A stretch of DNA of 43,814 nucleotides from Polyangiaceae bacterium. GTDB lineage: Bacteria; Myxococcota_A; Polyangia; Polyangiales; Polyangiaceae. Under the pieces are notes generated by a model that worked only from the letters and a program-made list of their open reading frames with translations, had not been told where the DNA came from and did no database searches. Below, piece after piece: positions 26,811 through 37,000 of the stretch (positions within the stretch are counted from its first letter, which is position 1; every line of letters begins with the position of its first letter). A program made the position numbers and the translations under genes. The DNA is taken from NCBI GenBank assembly GCA_013214025.1, contig JABSRN010000108.1:1-43814 (forward strand), in the 5' to 3' direction.

Positions 26811-27221
26811 TCAGAGGTCCACTTCGTCGCTGCTGTCGTCCGGTAGCTCCACGAGATCCATCGGGGACTGGCACCACGGACAGGACGGAGCGCGCGCCTT
26901 GAGAGGTATTGACGCGGTTGAGTCCTCGGGCTCTTCAACCGCTGGTTCGAGCACCACGCCAAGGTTGAGCCACACCCAGGAGTCTGCCGTTGACAGCTCA
27001 ATCCCTAGCCTGTCTCGCTGCGCTTCCTGACACTGCCCAGTGCACGTGAACGGCCACAAGTTAAACATATGCTTGATGAAATGATAGCTACACCAAGGGC
27101 GCTTGACCTTGACCATGGCATCGAGGGACCACTGTTCTCCCTCGGGAACTTCAAACATCCATCCGAGGAGTTCTGTCGGTCGACCGCAGTCTTCGCATGT
27201 GTGAGTTTTTTCTTTGGTCAC
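26811..27221 (-). CDS. hypothetical protein with two CxxC pairs (zinc-ribbon-like)
   Basis: GTG at 27221 is preceded by AAGGAG (27227-27232) at good spacing, which decides this start over the ATG at 27260. The 136-residue product begins with THTCEDCGRPTELLGW and ends with APSCPWCQSPMDLVELPDD. The outer CxxC pairs could together bind a zinc ion. In between are CSYHFIKHMFNLWPFTCTGQ and an acidic region. I do not recognise the family. It is the only apparently intact plain gene in the 26.5-30.2 kb decayed region. Confidence 0.55.
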   Translation of the reverse strand: MTKEKTHTCEDCGRPTELLGWMFEVPEGEQWSLDAMVKVKRPWCSYHFIKHMFNLWPFTCTGQCQEAQRDRLGIELSTADSWVWLNLGVVLEPAVEEPEDSTASIPLKARAPSCPWCQSPMDLVELPDDSSDEVDL

Positions 27222-27527
27222 TAGGTCTCCTTCGTCCAGGGAATGTCGAGACTGTAGCAAAGACCCCGAGTCAATCCAGGATGCTACACGCGCTGGTTGA
27301 CCCCCAGCCCCTGTCCCGAGCCGAGCTTCGGCTTACACCGCGTCAGCTACGGGGCGCGCTGCTGGGGCGACACGCAACTGAAGCTCAACCTGGGACGACT
27401 GGTGGACCTGGAGCACGTCCCGCTGCACCGGGTACGGCACAGCCGGTCCGTGGAGTACGAGCAACTCTACGACGGCGCAGGCCAGGACGGATCGCCGTTC
27501 GTGAACGGTTTGATCGACGTAGACGCT

Positions 27528-27590
27528 GAACGGGCGGGGTCTGAGCGCGAACGGGCGGGGCCTAAGCGCGAACGGGCAGGGATTGAGCGA
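27528..27590 (+). repeat. three 21-base tandem repeats
   Basis: Units start at 27528, 27549 and 27570 with GAACGGGCGGGG or GAACGGGCAGGG, then a variable YCTRAG-like end. They encode a Glu-Arg-Ala-Gly heptad-like repeat in the primase remnant frame. Confidence 0.85.
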
Positions 27591-27630
27591 GGCTCTGATG
27601 CTGTCGCAAGCTGTTCGAGGCCGACTACTG

Positions 27631-27657
27631 GTCGGAGTTTGGACACAATGTCGGAAG
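27631..27657 (+). repeat. 27-base direct repeat, left copy
   Basis: Matches 43434-43460 at 25 of 27 bases in the same orientation; the two differences are at repeat positions 11 and 16. The shared ends are GTCGGAGTTT and AATGTCGGAAG. The copies bracket about 15.8 kb that contains the giant surface operon. Candidate att-like or element-end sequence. Confidence 0.6.
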
Positions 27658-27751
27658 CCCTTCGAATGTAGCTCACGAGCCCCTAACTCCAACCGTGCGA
27701 GCGCTCCAACATGCTCTTTCCAGCATATACCGTTAGTCTCATACTGACGTG

Positions 27752-28085
27752 ATGCTTGATATCCTCTGTGCGGAGGAATCTGAGGTTTGGCATGACAAGC
27801 TTGACGACTCGATTGCCGAAGATGTCTAGGTATCCGTGGATTCACTCGAAGCCCACGGAGTACCTGTCGGCTTCCCGCGCTCAAGGACTCGAAGCTCACT
27901 CTGCAAGAACTACCAGTCCAGTCCGGCGGGAAAGCCAACCGCGTTTTCTACGTTCTCGATCCGGAACGACAGCCGGTGCGACTCCTCGGCGGGGACAAGA
28001 CTGGAGACAATCGGAGCTCCCAGAGGCGACCGGATCGATGCCGGTTCCGGTCGAGCGGACATTTTCGCCGAGATGTCTGTGTCGG
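27752..28085 (+). pseudogene. RelE/HigB-type toxin, broken
   Basis: From ATG 27752 the frame reads EESEVWHDKLDDSIAEDV, a TAG, then VSVDSLEAHGVPVGFPRS. After a frame change near 27877-27885 it continues LKDSKLTLQELPVQSGGKAN RVFYVLDPERQPVRLLGGDKTGDNR, with ADIFAEM in a third frame. This is the layout of phage-Gp49/HigB-like RelE toxins ('LrelR.q..g...RvfY..dp.....lL.GgdKtgd.rFY...'). One nonsense codon and two frameshifts make it inactive. No antitoxin gene is visible directly downstream. Confidence 0.68.
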
Positions 28086-28216
28086 CAGCAAGGCCCCGAT
28101 TGTTTCGACCGAACTACTCCTGAAGAGGGAGCTTAACCCTCCGATGTGTCTCTCAGCTCACCCTCTGTTTCTGTCCGAATTCAGCTGACGGGATACTGGC
28201 TACAGTCGCAGGTGAA

Positions 28217-28308
28217 GTCCGTGGAAATACGGACACTCACATCTCAATATCGACAAATCCTTAGTCCGTGCAAATACGGACACCTATATGTCCAGTATCG
28301 ACAAATCC
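28217..28308 (+). repeat. two 47-base direct repeats, each with a GTCCGT/ACGGAC palindrome
   Basis: GTCCGT-6 bases-ACGGAC occurs at 28217-28234 and again at 28264-28281. In each copy TATCGACAAATCC follows at a similar distance. The repeat may be a doubled operator, an iteron pair, or a relic of element ends. There is no leader and no cas gene. Confidence 0.6.
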
Positions 28309-28396
28309 TCCCGGTCAGCTTACTCCTCCTGGTGGGGGCTGCCTTGTACAATCGGGGAACACTGGTCGTTGGCAGTTCCCAAAATCTCAATGGGGG

Positions 28397-28440
28397 GCGA
28401 ATAGCGGCGGCGTATGGAGGGGGGCGGCGCTGCTATTCGC
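28397..28440. repeat. 9-bp inverted repeat with G-rich loop
   Basis: GCGAATAGC at 28397-28405 and GCTATTCGC at 28432-28440 are perfect arms. The inner bases are rich in G (GGAGGGGGGCGGCG). It could form a hairpin; TTTT occurs a few bases downstream (28449-28452), a weak terminator possibility. Confidence 0.45.
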
Positions 28441-28859
28441 TACCTGACTTTTGTTAGCTGGCGGCTCCGGACAGACAGCGGGACAAGAGCCGGGTTACTT
28501 TCCCCGATCACCTGCGGTTCGTCGGAAAAGATCCCGAGCGCGCCGCCGATCAACACATCACAGGGGGAAAGACATGTTCCAGCAATTGGGGCGACGCATT
28601 CGGGACTATCCCGAGTTCTGTGTAAACGCCTTCACCAACTCGACTCCGGTCAAAGCGAGGGCCTGCTCGAACGTCTGCGTCACCTCGCCAGCCCCCACCG
28701 TTGGCAACAACAGCCACGAGATGATGTCGCGCTAGTTGTCGTCCATCACCGTCGACAACTAGTACCAACCCCAACCGACGATGCGAAAGCAAATGAAATC
28801 TGTCTACCACATCTCGTGGATGCGTTTCGTCGGGTTGTGAAACGCGTCGCTCGCGTTCA
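28441..28859. other. 419-base stretch without a supported gene
   Basis: Several short open frames exist on both strands, but none has family features, a ribosome binding site or convincing composition. Probably decayed mobile-element sequence. Confidence 0.4.
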
Positions 28860-29039
28860 TCAACACGAGCCGCTCGCGGCGCTATCTTGAGTTTCTCGGA
28901 TGGCCTTCAAACGGTTCCACAGTTCGTCTTCGCTCAGGCTCTGGCCGGCATCGAGCTGCTGCTCGGCTTCGTCCATCGCGGCGTGCAGAGCTTCGCGCTC
29001 TTGAGCGTCCAAATCGTCGTCGTTCGCGGCCACAAGCAT
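28860..29039 (-). CDS. small acidic antitoxin-like protein
   Basis: From ATG 29039, 59 residues read LVAANDDDLDAQEREALHAA, then MDEAEQQLDAGQSLSEDELW and NRLKAIR. The acidic helix with a closing 'sw.el...lr'-like segment is typical of small addiction-module antitoxins. It starts 17 bases downstream of the ParE-type toxin relic. An open extension upstream to 29159 overlaps the toxin and is disfavoured. No partner toxin was recognised further downstream. Could be chance coding or a relic. Confidence 0.42.
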   Translation of the reverse strand: MLVAANDDDLDAQEREALHAAMDEAEQQLDAGQSLSEDELWNRLKAIRETQDSAASGSC

Positions 29040-29056
29040 TTCTTCGAGTTGGCGCT

Positions 29057-29393
29057 CTATGAGTCGATCTCTCGCTCTCGACGCGGCTTCCAGTAGTCGG
29101 GATGCCGACGCTCGGGCATTACCGCGTATACAACGCTCTCGCGCTCCAAAATCTCGCACACCAGTTTGTGAGGAGACTTCTGCAGCAGCATCTTCCTCAC
29201 GCCCTCTAGCTTCGGCTCAGTCGGCGAGTATAACGCGTAGCGCTCAGGCCCCGCCTGCACTCGTACCTGCGCCGTCTTCAACGCTTCTCTAAAGCAGTTT
29301 GCAAGATCCACACCTGCTTCACGCTGGCACCGACGATACTCGGTGCACCGCCTCTTCTCGCACATCCTCGACAAAGCGCAATCGAGCCGGCAC
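29057..29393 (-). pseudogene. ParE/RelE-type toxin with a frameshift
   Basis: A GTG at 29393, 4 bases after the antitoxin stop, opens VPARLRFVEDVREEAVHRVS and soon hits a stop. The homology resumes in another frame as YRRCQREAGVDLANCFREAL, PERYALYSPTEPKLEGVRKM, SPHKLVCEILERESVVYAVM and RRHPDYWKPRRERE to the TAG at 29057. The ending 'fPh.lvyei....v.v.AV.h.rR.PdYW..R' is the ParE toxin signature. An indel in the 'swY' region near 29325-29335 disrupts the gene. Confidence 0.75.
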
Positions 29394-29397
29394 AACT

Positions 29398-29634
29398 CTA
29401 CTCGTTTGGGGCGGGAGCCAGCATCGCCGCTTCCACTTCTTCCCACGTGTACAGCTTCGCCTCGCCGTTCTTTACAGACTCACGCCGTCGGGCGATCTCG
29501 TCTTGCCAAGCCTCTTCGTAGCCCGCCTCCACCTCATCGCCCGCCGGCTCCAACGCCTTCAGGGCGAGGATCTCCCGCTCTTCCCGCGGCAGCTTCATTA
29601 GCTCACTCAACAGCTTCTCGGCGGCTTCGGTCAT
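29398..29634 (-). CDS. addiction-module antitoxin (Unstab_antitox / PF09720-like)
   Basis: The 78-residue protein from ATG 29634 (GAGGG just upstream) reads MTEAAEKLLSELMKLPREER, AGYEEAWQDEIARRRESVKN and GEAKLYTWEEVEAAM. This is the pattern of putative addiction module components ('Lp.eeR.ela..l....dde.eaaW..Ei.rR..e..sGe....s.eEv...l'). It is intact and directly precedes the broken ParE-type toxin. It may persist as an anti-addiction module or as a dead remnant. The open frame extends upstream to 29727 but lacks family resemblance there. Confidence 0.78.
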   Translation of the reverse strand: MTEAAEKLLSELMKLPREEREILALKALEPAGDEVEAGYEEAWQDEIARRRESVKNGEAKLYTWEEVEAAMLAPAPNE

Positions 29635-29754
29635 GTCCCTCTTGTACGACCACATTCCCGGCGTCCTACCGTCTTGTGGACATGAGATTCCCCCTGAGAT
29701 TCCCCCCACTTTGTGGACACCCAACAACGCGCGATAGTGCGCGAGGAGTGTCCA

Positions 29755-30123
29755 ATGGCATCAAAAAACAAGAAGAGAAAACAACGACGGCCCAAGCGAA
29801 CGTTCACGCCTGAGTTCCGAGCAGACGTGGCCACCTTGTGCCAATCAGGTGACGAGAGCATCGCGAAGGTTAGCGAGCAGCTTGATCTGACGGAATCGGC
29901 CGTACGAGGCTGGGTGGCTAAGGCCGACTGCTTGCGCGCCTTCGCGCTCTGAAACAACCAGGATCGTCCGCACTCCGCCATCGATGGCGCTACACCCGCC
30001 GACAAGCGTGACGGCGTCGTAACCCGAATGCCTGCCGTCGAAGTCCGACCCAACTATCCGTGCCAAGACGCCCGCGACCGGCGCAACGGTACGCAGCCTC
30101 GAAAGCGTCGTCACCAGCCCTAA
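29755..30123 (+). pseudogene. IS3-type element relic: orfA start fused to orfB end
   Basis: ATG 29755 with GAGGAG at 29743-29748 starts an OrfA-like HTH protein (RPKRTFTPEFRADVATLCQS, VSEQLDLTESAVRGWVAKAD), ending at TGA 29950-29952. Immediately afterwards, in the same frame, comes NNQDRPHSAIDGATPADKR and a basic tail to TAA 30121-30123, which matches the C-terminal end of IS3/IS481-type integrases ('yN..RPHsaLg..tPa'). The whole DDE core is missing, so an internal deletion of several hundred bases joined the two ends. Upstream, GAGATTCCCCC is repeated at about 29688-29705. Confidence 0.68.
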
Positions 30124-30342
30124 CTCGCTCTGCAAGGCGAACTTGCGCCTGGGTGCCAGCGCGGCGGGTGACTGGAGCGTCTTCGACAGTCATCAGCGTC
30201 AAGCCGGACTGGCGATCGCGCGTTCGCGTCGCCCAAGTCCTTTTTTTACTAGTTTATGGCATTTCAAACAGGGACTCTTTTTGCCGATCCAATTGTGCTG
30301 AACCACTACACCCGCTCGGCGCCGTCGTCTCGGGTGTGCCGC

Positions 30343-33300
30343 TCAGGGCGCCGTCGGCTGAATCGTATACGTCACCGAGCCGCTCATGTAGCAGTGTGAG
30401 CAGACGTCGCCGGCGCCACAGCCTTCGGGGGGGGCCAAGTCGTCGCCGGTGCCCGTTTCGGAAATACACGTTAGATCCGTCACGAAATCCGTCAACGTCG
30501 TATTTTCCGACGCCTGGACGCGGGCACCGTTCAGCACCACAATGTCGGGGGTGGTGCTGGGCGTATCATCGAAGTATTCGACGATGGCTTGGGTGGTGGC
30601 GACGGCAGCGATGGTGTGCTGCAGATTGTGAACCACCTCTTCGCAAGCTTCCCCGGCTTCGTTGTCGTATTCGCTATTCGCATTGACCATGTGCACGCAA
30701 TAGATAATCGCCAGCTGCGTTCCGTTGTTTCGCGTCTCGGATTTGACCGTAACGGTTGTCTGAACAACATCGTCGTTCCAGTTCTGGTCGTCGCCGATCA
30801 ATAGCGGAGTGACCAGCTGGTCCGTCCAAGGGATAGTGCGCTCGCAAACCTTATCGTCGTCCGGCAAGCCGTCACAATCGTTGTCCAGGGTATCGCAGGC
30901 CTCAGCTGTCGAGAATTTCTGTTGGACGCACTGGTAACCGCCACCCTCGCACTCCAATAAGCCAAATGCACACTCCCCTTTGAGGGGTACACCATTACCA
31001 TCGACGACGTTACAGGGGCCGTTCGGCGGAATTCCGTTATCCGGCGTGCCGTCGCAGTCGTCGTCCTCACCGTCGCAGGTCTCAGCGACTGTGCCCGGCT
31101 GGATGTTGGCGATGCAGTTGAGTTCGCGATCCTTATCGTCATTGGCAATAGGATCACAGCTGTAGGTACCCGGCTGGCAGATGCCGGGAAAGCCGCTGTC
31201 AGGACAGACATCGCCGGTTCGGGGAATGCCTGGGTGGGGCGCGCCGGCTTGGGGGTTCAGATCGTCCTCGTCGTAGACGCCATCGCAATCTTCGTCACCG
31301 CCGCCGCACATGTCGAGACCCGCGGGCAGGTTGCTGCCGACACAAACCGCGTTACCCAGCACACATTCGATAGTGCCCAGCCCGCAGGCTCCGCCGCCGC
31401 CAGTGTCACATAGGGTGCCTTCGGGAGGCGCCATTTCGTCGATTTCGTTGTCCCCGTCGTTATCTACGCCATCGCCGCAGACCTCGTCGCAGATGTTCTG
31501 ACCGAAGGCGTCCGTGTCCGCGTGGCATGCAACAAGTCCCGTACTGCCTCGTGGACACTCTCGTGCCCCCGCGAGCTGTCCGGCCAAGTCCTCGTCACAT
31601 TCGTCGACGCAGCCAAAGTCGTAGTCCTTCTGCTTCAACGCATAGGGCTCAAAACGCACACCGGCCCAACGCACATCCCCGGTGTTCACGCTGGTCGCCG
31701 GCGAACAGGTGAACTGCGCATCCCCACCGGTCAAGTCCGTCGGACGGCAGTCGTTGAACTGGTAGCGTTCGGTGGTGCTGGTGGTCGCCTCCTGGGGGTT
31801 CGCACCCTGGGGATCGGCCACCACCTTGAGGCACTTGAACAAGGAGTGATGCAGCATGCCGCCCCACACGGAGTCGCTGCCGGTCGTCGCAAAATCCATT
31901 CCGATGGGTTTCGGAACTTCAGCCGCCCGAACGTCCACATCGAGCAGGCACTGACGCCAGTGAGGGTCGTCGCCCGCGCCGAAGGTGAGCGGGAATGACC
32001 CGTCCGGGCGAGGTCGCTCGCTGATCACGTAGCGGCCTCGTTCGGTAGTCGCGGTCTGGGACGTCTGTTCGAACACCGCAGTGTGGATCTCCGCGAAGTA
32101 ACTGAAGCGATTGAACTCGAACTGCTGGGGTACCGGGTTCGGTAGCAGATCGTGATATTCCCACTCGTCCACGTCCGCGGCGCCGTTGTCGTTGTAGTCA
32201 ACGCTGGGCATGTGACAGTACTTGGTGAACCGGTTCATGTGCTGCGGGCCCGGTAGCGGAGCACTGGGATCCCCGGAGTCGCTCCCGAAACCTACGTCGT
32301 AGCCCCCGAGGCCGCGGTACATGGCCAACAGATCCGCATCATCGTTTCGGTCCGTCTCGTAGAGCCTCAGGCCCTCGTCCAGCATCACTGTCTTTTGCTC
32401 GCCGGCCTCGTTCTCCAACACCACGTCGTCCACGATGCGCAGAGTGCAGCGCGCGTTGTCCCGAATCGCTACGTCCGTGCTCTCCACAGCCGACCGAGCC
32501 CCGTCTCGCACCCAACCATCGCTGTCTGCATCACACTCGTAAGCGCCAACGTCGGCGGCCCGGGTGTAGTAGTAGCCCGGCTCTGTGCGGCAAATGCACT
32601 CCCCTGCCACGTTGGCCAGCGGGTAATGCCCGTCTTCGCCGGGACCGTCACAGGTCGGGCATTTCACACACTCAAAACCGTTCCACACCCGCTCCGCCGA
32701 GGAGCCCAGTAGCGCTGCACAGTCCGGCCGACAGAACGCGTCTTCGTGACCCAATGGGGGGACGCAGACTTCTTCGGTATCGCACGTCAGGCAACCGGCA
32801 CCGTTCGGGCAGCTGGCGTCATCTTGACACTGAACAACTGGCACACACTGGGCCGTCACCCGATCGACAACAAACAGGTCCGCGCAATCACCGCAAACCG
32901 TGCGTCCATCCAGCGAGCTACATTCTCTGCCTATCGCCGCGCAATCGCTGCACTGCAACTCCGCATCGCATTCCTGAGAGTTCAGGTTGAACACGTAACC
33001 AGTCAAACAGCCCTCGCAGGCGCCGTCGGTACAACCACGGTTCTCGGCCGTGCAGGCCGCCGCCAAAGTGCCACAGGTCGCCGACGAGTCCGCCTCGCAC
33101 AGGAATCCATCCAACAAGTAGCCCGCTCGACAGTCTCCGCACACGGCATCCGTATCCGAGTCCGTTTGGGAGCAAGTACGATTCATGGGGCCACAGCCCG
33201 CCTCGTCGCAGGTCCGCACAGAGCGGCACTCCCCTTCCGCTGTCTCCAAGTAACCCGCCCAACAAGCACCACAGTCGGCCCCCACGGCTAGTTCGTTGCA

Positions 33301-34056
33301 AAGGCGAATGTCTGCGTCACAAACACCGAGAAGGCTCGCCACACCACCGGCCTCACAGGTCTGCGCGAGACAGCTTCCGCCGGGCTCCTCCACGGTCCCG
33401 AGTGGGCATTCCTCGCAATAGGCATCGAGCCCAGGATCGGGTTGAACACACTCACGACCCTGGGCCGCACAACCTTCCTCGAAACCTCCAAGACAGGTCT
33501 TCAACTCCCGACAAGCGGAGCCCTCGGGCACGGTACCGTCCAGACAAGCGCCACAACGTGCTCCGATCTCATCAGCTATACACACACGGGCCAGGCCTGC
33601 ACACTCGACGCCAATGCCGATCACACCACTCGCCGGTGCCATCGCTTCGGACGGTGCCGCAGCCTCAAGCGCCGTCGCGGAATCGACAGAGACTATTCCC
33701 GCCTCGACACTTTCGCAGTTCGACGGCTCCTGACTGCAGGCCTCGCGATCGACATCCCACTGAAAACCCGGCTCACAGGAGTCCAAACATTCGTAGTCCG
33801 ATTGTTCGTCAGGGCGCTCACAATCCTGCCGCGCCACACAGCCCTGCAGCTCACAACCTAGGGCTTCCCGGCAACGTTCGCTAACGGGATCACACACCAA
33901 ACCATCCGCGCATCCAACCGCGGCATCAGCGAGCACAGAGCAGTCACAGCCCGTTCCGCCCTCACAGTTCACCACTGGGATGGAGGCATCTTCTGAACAA
34001 CCATAGGCCGCCCCGAAGAACAGTCCGAAAATAAGAGTCGCGTTCCAGAGTTTCAT
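30343..34056 (-). CDS. giant Cys-rich lipoprotein with MopE-like metal-binding motifs
   Basis: The 1237-residue product starts at ATG 34056 (GAGGAA about 10 bases upstream), 16 bases after the stop of the giant lipoprotein gene. A signal peptide ends in a lipobox AAYGC (Cys20). Residues about 30-490 are EGF/furin-like Cys-rich repeats (CGDCRAGYLLDGFLC, CGACLDGTVPEGSAC). A middle domain (about 500-850) is mixed. Residues about 860-1070 hold four MopE-like acidic motifs (CGDGVDNDGDNEIDE, GGGDEDCDGVYDEDD, CDGEDDDCDGTPDNG, CDTLDNDCDGLPDDD), which in other proteins bind calcium or copper. A final beta-rich domain (about 1075-1237) ends in TYTIQPTAP. Predicted surface protein acting with its two operon partners. 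Confidence 0.83.
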   Translation of the reverse strand: MKLWNATLIFGLFFGAAYGCSEDASIPVVNCEGGTGCDCSVLADAAVGCADGLVCDPVSERCREALGCELQGCVARQDCERPDEQSDYECLDSCEPGFQWDVDREACSQEPSNCESVEAGIVSVDSATALEAAAPSEAMAPASGVIGIGVECAGLARVCIADEIGARCGACLDGTVPEGSACRELKTCLGGFEEGCAAQGRECVQPDPGLDAYCEECPLGTVEEPGGSCLAQTCEAGGVASLLGVCDADIRLCNELAVGADCGACWAGYLETAEGECRSVRTCDEAGCGPMNRTCSQTDSDTDAVCGDCRAGYLLDGFLCEADSSATCGTLAAACTAENRGCTDGACEGCLTGYVFNLNSQECDAELQCSDCAAIGRECSSLDGRTVCGDCADLFVVDRVTAQCVPVVQCQDDASCPNGAGCLTCDTEEVCVPPLGHEDAFCRPDCAALLGSSAERVWNGFECVKCPTCDGPGEDGHYPLANVAGECICRTEPGYYYTRAADVGAYECDADSDGWVRDGARSAVESTDVAIRDNARCTLRIVDDVVLENEAGEQKTVMLDEGLRLYETDRNDDADLLAMYRGLGGYDVGFGSDSGDPSAPLPGPQHMNRFTKYCHMPSVDYNDNGAADVDEWEYHDLLPNPVPQQFEFNRFSYFAEIHTAVFEQTSQTATTERGRYVISERPRPDGSFPLTFGAGDDPHWRQCLLDVDVRAAEVPKPIGMDFATTGSDSVWGGMLHHSLFKCLKVVADPQGANPQEATTSTTERYQFNDCRPTDLTGGDAQFTCSPATSVNTGDVRWAGVRFEPYALKQKDYDFGCVDECDEDLAGQLAGARECPRGSTGLVACHADTDAFGQNICDEVCGDGVDNDGDNEIDEMAPPEGTLCDTGGGGACGLGTIECVLGNAVCVGSNLPAGLDMCGGGDEDCDGVYDEDDLNPQAGAPHPGIPRTGDVCPDSGFPGICQPGTYSCDPIANDDKDRELNCIANIQPGTVAETCDGEDDDCDGTPDNGIPPNGPCNVVDGNGVPLKGECAFGLLECEGGGYQCVQQKFSTAEACDTLDNDCDGLPDDDKVCERTIPWTDQLVTPLLIGDDQNWNDDVVQTTVTVKSETRNNGTQLAIIYCVHMVNANSEYDNEAGEACEEVVHNLQHTIAAVATTQAIVEYFDDTPSTTPDIVVLNGARVQASENTTLTDFVTDLTCISETGTGDDLAPPEGCGAGDVCSHCYMSGSVTYTIQPTAP

Positions 34057-34072
34057 ATCAGTTCCTCGCGGC

Positions 34073-37000
34073 TCAGTAGGATGTAAAGTCCGTGTAGTAG
34101 ATGTACAGGACAACGTCCTTCAACTCGTCCAGCTCGATATCGGAGTTGACCTCTTCGTCGACTCGGTTGAACACCAAGTCCCAACCGGTATTGACGAAGG
34201 GTCTGTCTCGCAGTCGTTCGTTTCGATAGATGCTCGTATCGAAGTCAACGCTGCCGTTACCCCGGCGACCGTTGAACATCGTGTTGATGACGGCAGTGCG
34301 CTCAGGGAAACTTGTGTAGTTGAGCTCACCCTCCACGTTCCGGATGACGCCGGTACCGTGTTGGCGCAGATAGATACGACCAAGATCGTCGCCAAGATCT
34401 TGCCCCTGGAATTCCGCCTCGATGTATCGAACCTTGTGGTTCGCGGTGAGTGGAGATGTGCCGTCGAGCCGGGTCGCAAAGGGAATCGTGAGATAACCCC
34501 GCGGATCGAGCTTACTGCGGTCTTCGAGCATCGCGCGGAACGCCGTCTGCCGTTCGTCCTCGCTCATGGCTACGTTGCCTGCGAGCTGGGGCACGATATC
34601 ATCCCGCAGGGAGACCACCGCTAGGCGAGTATCCGGATTACCGAACTCGTTCTCAAAGTTGGAGAAGGTGTCCTCCAGATCGATGAGATAGTCCTGGAGG
34701 CTGTTCCCGCCGTGCGAAGCGAGGCGAATGAGCCGTAGATCGTCCCGGGCCGCGTAACTTTGGCTGGTGAAGTATTCGTAGATGCGGGTAACGAGGTAGG
34801 CTTCGCGGAGCGCGTTCTCGAAGTGTTTATCCGCAGTGATCACGGCCTCGTTGCGATAGATGCGCACATTCGGATCGTTGCGAGCGACCTCGACGTTGAT
34901 GCGCAGGCTTTCCGTCTCTTCGCGGTTGTCCATGAGCGACTGGGCGTCCAGTGCCAGGGCCTCCAGCTCGCCCACCGCGCGCTGCACATCCCGCAGGGCC
35001 TTAGCCGCTTCCAGCTCGAGTTCTGGGACCCGGCGGAACAGATCCAAGATATCGAATTTGGTGTCGATGGCCAGGGCATCGCACTCCCCCAATAACTCCT
35101 GCTCCATGATGTCCCGCTCGGTGACTTCCACCCCGACCTCGAGCCCCGCGATGACCGCGTGACTGGCAAAGGCGGCGGCGTTCGCCACCACCAAGATGGC
35201 GGTCTTGAAGCTGGCGGCGATGGTCTTCTGAGGGCAGTTGGTGCCGAAGGCGAAACCAACAATCGTCATGCAGTCAAGTCCGCCCACCAAGGCGCCCACC
35301 AAGTTCGACGTGCGGTCGAGGGCGTCGATAGTGAGTTCAGCCGCCTTGATGCCGGAGTTAAGCGCGATGATCTCGTCCGCCTTGTTCACGCGCCACTCGG
35401 CCACGTCCTTGATGCGCTCACACTGGGCCTGAAGCCGCAGGTTCAAGCTGGTGATGTCCCCCTGAAGGGTGGACATGTTTTGGCGCACCAGATCGGCATC
35501 GATTTGCGTCTGGGAGAGCGCCAGTGTTCCGTCGAACAAGGCGCCGTTGCCCACCAGCCCGCAGGGGTTGCCCACCGCAGCCGTCGCCGCACTCAGACCG
35601 GCGTAGCGCGGGATTGCCGGATAGACGGCGCCATCATCGCCGCGGAAGGTTCCGCAGATGGCGCCGAGATCGTTATCGTAGGAGATCTTGATCTTGGAGA
35701 GCTCGCTTTGAAACAGCGCACTGTCTGTCTCGAACTGCCGATTCTGGTCTAACGCGGCATTCTCGCTTTCCGTGGCGATGGCTAGCTTCGAGGAAGCTGT
35801 GACCATGCCCTTCTCGAAGGCGTTGATGTCCAGGGGATCCAGCGGCGGAAACGGCACCGTGTTGGCATCGATACCGAGGAAGTTCGGGGCGTCGTTGATG
35901 CCCACGTAGTCGCTGCGCATGCCTCGCAGAGCGGCCGAATACACCAAGGCGGTTTCGTCCTTGAGCTGAGTGATCTGAGCCTGCACAGTGGCAGCCGACG
36001 TAGCACCGATGCGTTCGAGCACCTGGTTGAGGGTGATCGACTCCAGGTACGCGTTCACGTACGCACGCTCAATGATCAGACGCGCCGTATCGGGCTCGTT
36101 AAACGTCAGGTAGCGTTTCGCGACTTGCTCCCAGGCCCGGCTCTTCTTGCTGGAAGCGGCCGCCAAACGAGCAATGTACGTAGTCGCGGTTTCTGGCGTG
36201 ATGAAGCCGTCGGCGATCGACGGGCCTTCGTCTGTTAGGGCCGCCCGAAGCAGCGCCGCTTGCCCGAAGAAACGATCGAGCGCGAGCTGGTAGTACTGAA
36301 TGCCCTGGTACAGGTTGTACATCTCGTAACCGGCACCGCCGGACAGATCGATGCCCCCCGGCTCTAGCTCCGAGCCAGCGAAACTCGCCAGGAACTGATC
36401 GGCCAGGTCGAAGCGCGACGCGAAGGCGCGGGTGACGGACTCGTCCCCCAACATCACCAGCAACTCGGCGTTGAGTCGCTCAAAGCCGTCATGAATAACG
36501 GGCGTGGGCACCCCGGGTGCATACTCTTCGCGCACCGCAAAGGTGCGCGTCAGGAAGCCTTGCAGCACCGTCTTGGCGAGAGGATCCGCCTCGACCGACG
36601 GGAAATAGCTCGTGTAGATGTGGGCGGCACAATCGACCCGGTCCCGGATAATTTCGATAGCCGGAGCATCATAGCAATAGGGGATCGCGTTGCTCTGGGG
36701 GATACACGCCTGGGGCGCAAAACCAACCTGAGTCCCCGCTCGATTGCGGAAACGCGTCTTGTAGCGGAACGCCGCTTCGATCTCGACGTCCAGGGGCGAG
36801 AACGCGACCGCGCCGGAGCCCTTTCCGTAGAAGAGCTTGCCGTCCCGAAGATCTGGCACCTCTGCGTTGCGGACGTCGCAAGTGATGGCGGTTGGATCCT
36901 CGCAGCGCCAGGCTTCGACTTCGTTGAAGCTGTAGGTGCCTGTGGCTTTCCACTGTTCGACCTGCGCCTCACAGGTGCCCTTGGCGGGACAGGGCTCCCC

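Larger units (their letters stand above)
27262..27672 (+). pseudogene. mobile-element primase, C-terminal winged-helix remnant
   Basis: One frame reads VDPQPLSRAELR and, after a shift near 27325-27345, another reads RCWGDTQLKLNLGRLVDLEH, then SVEYEQLYDGAGQDGSPFVN and GLIDVD. This resembles the winged-helix tail of DNA primases encoded on integrated elements ('LtrreVre.tgWgdtQLk.HL.rLvelEyl..hr....fvYeLl.dG'). A basic Arg/Glu repeat (ERAGSERERAGPKRERAG) follows, encoded by 21-base repeats. No primase catalytic part is present. The family call is from memory of the motif pattern. Confidence 0.45.

Noticed and set aside
28217-28308. Possible two-unit CRISPR array
   Set aside because: Only two units, the 'spacers' are also similar to each other, and there is no leader or cas gene.
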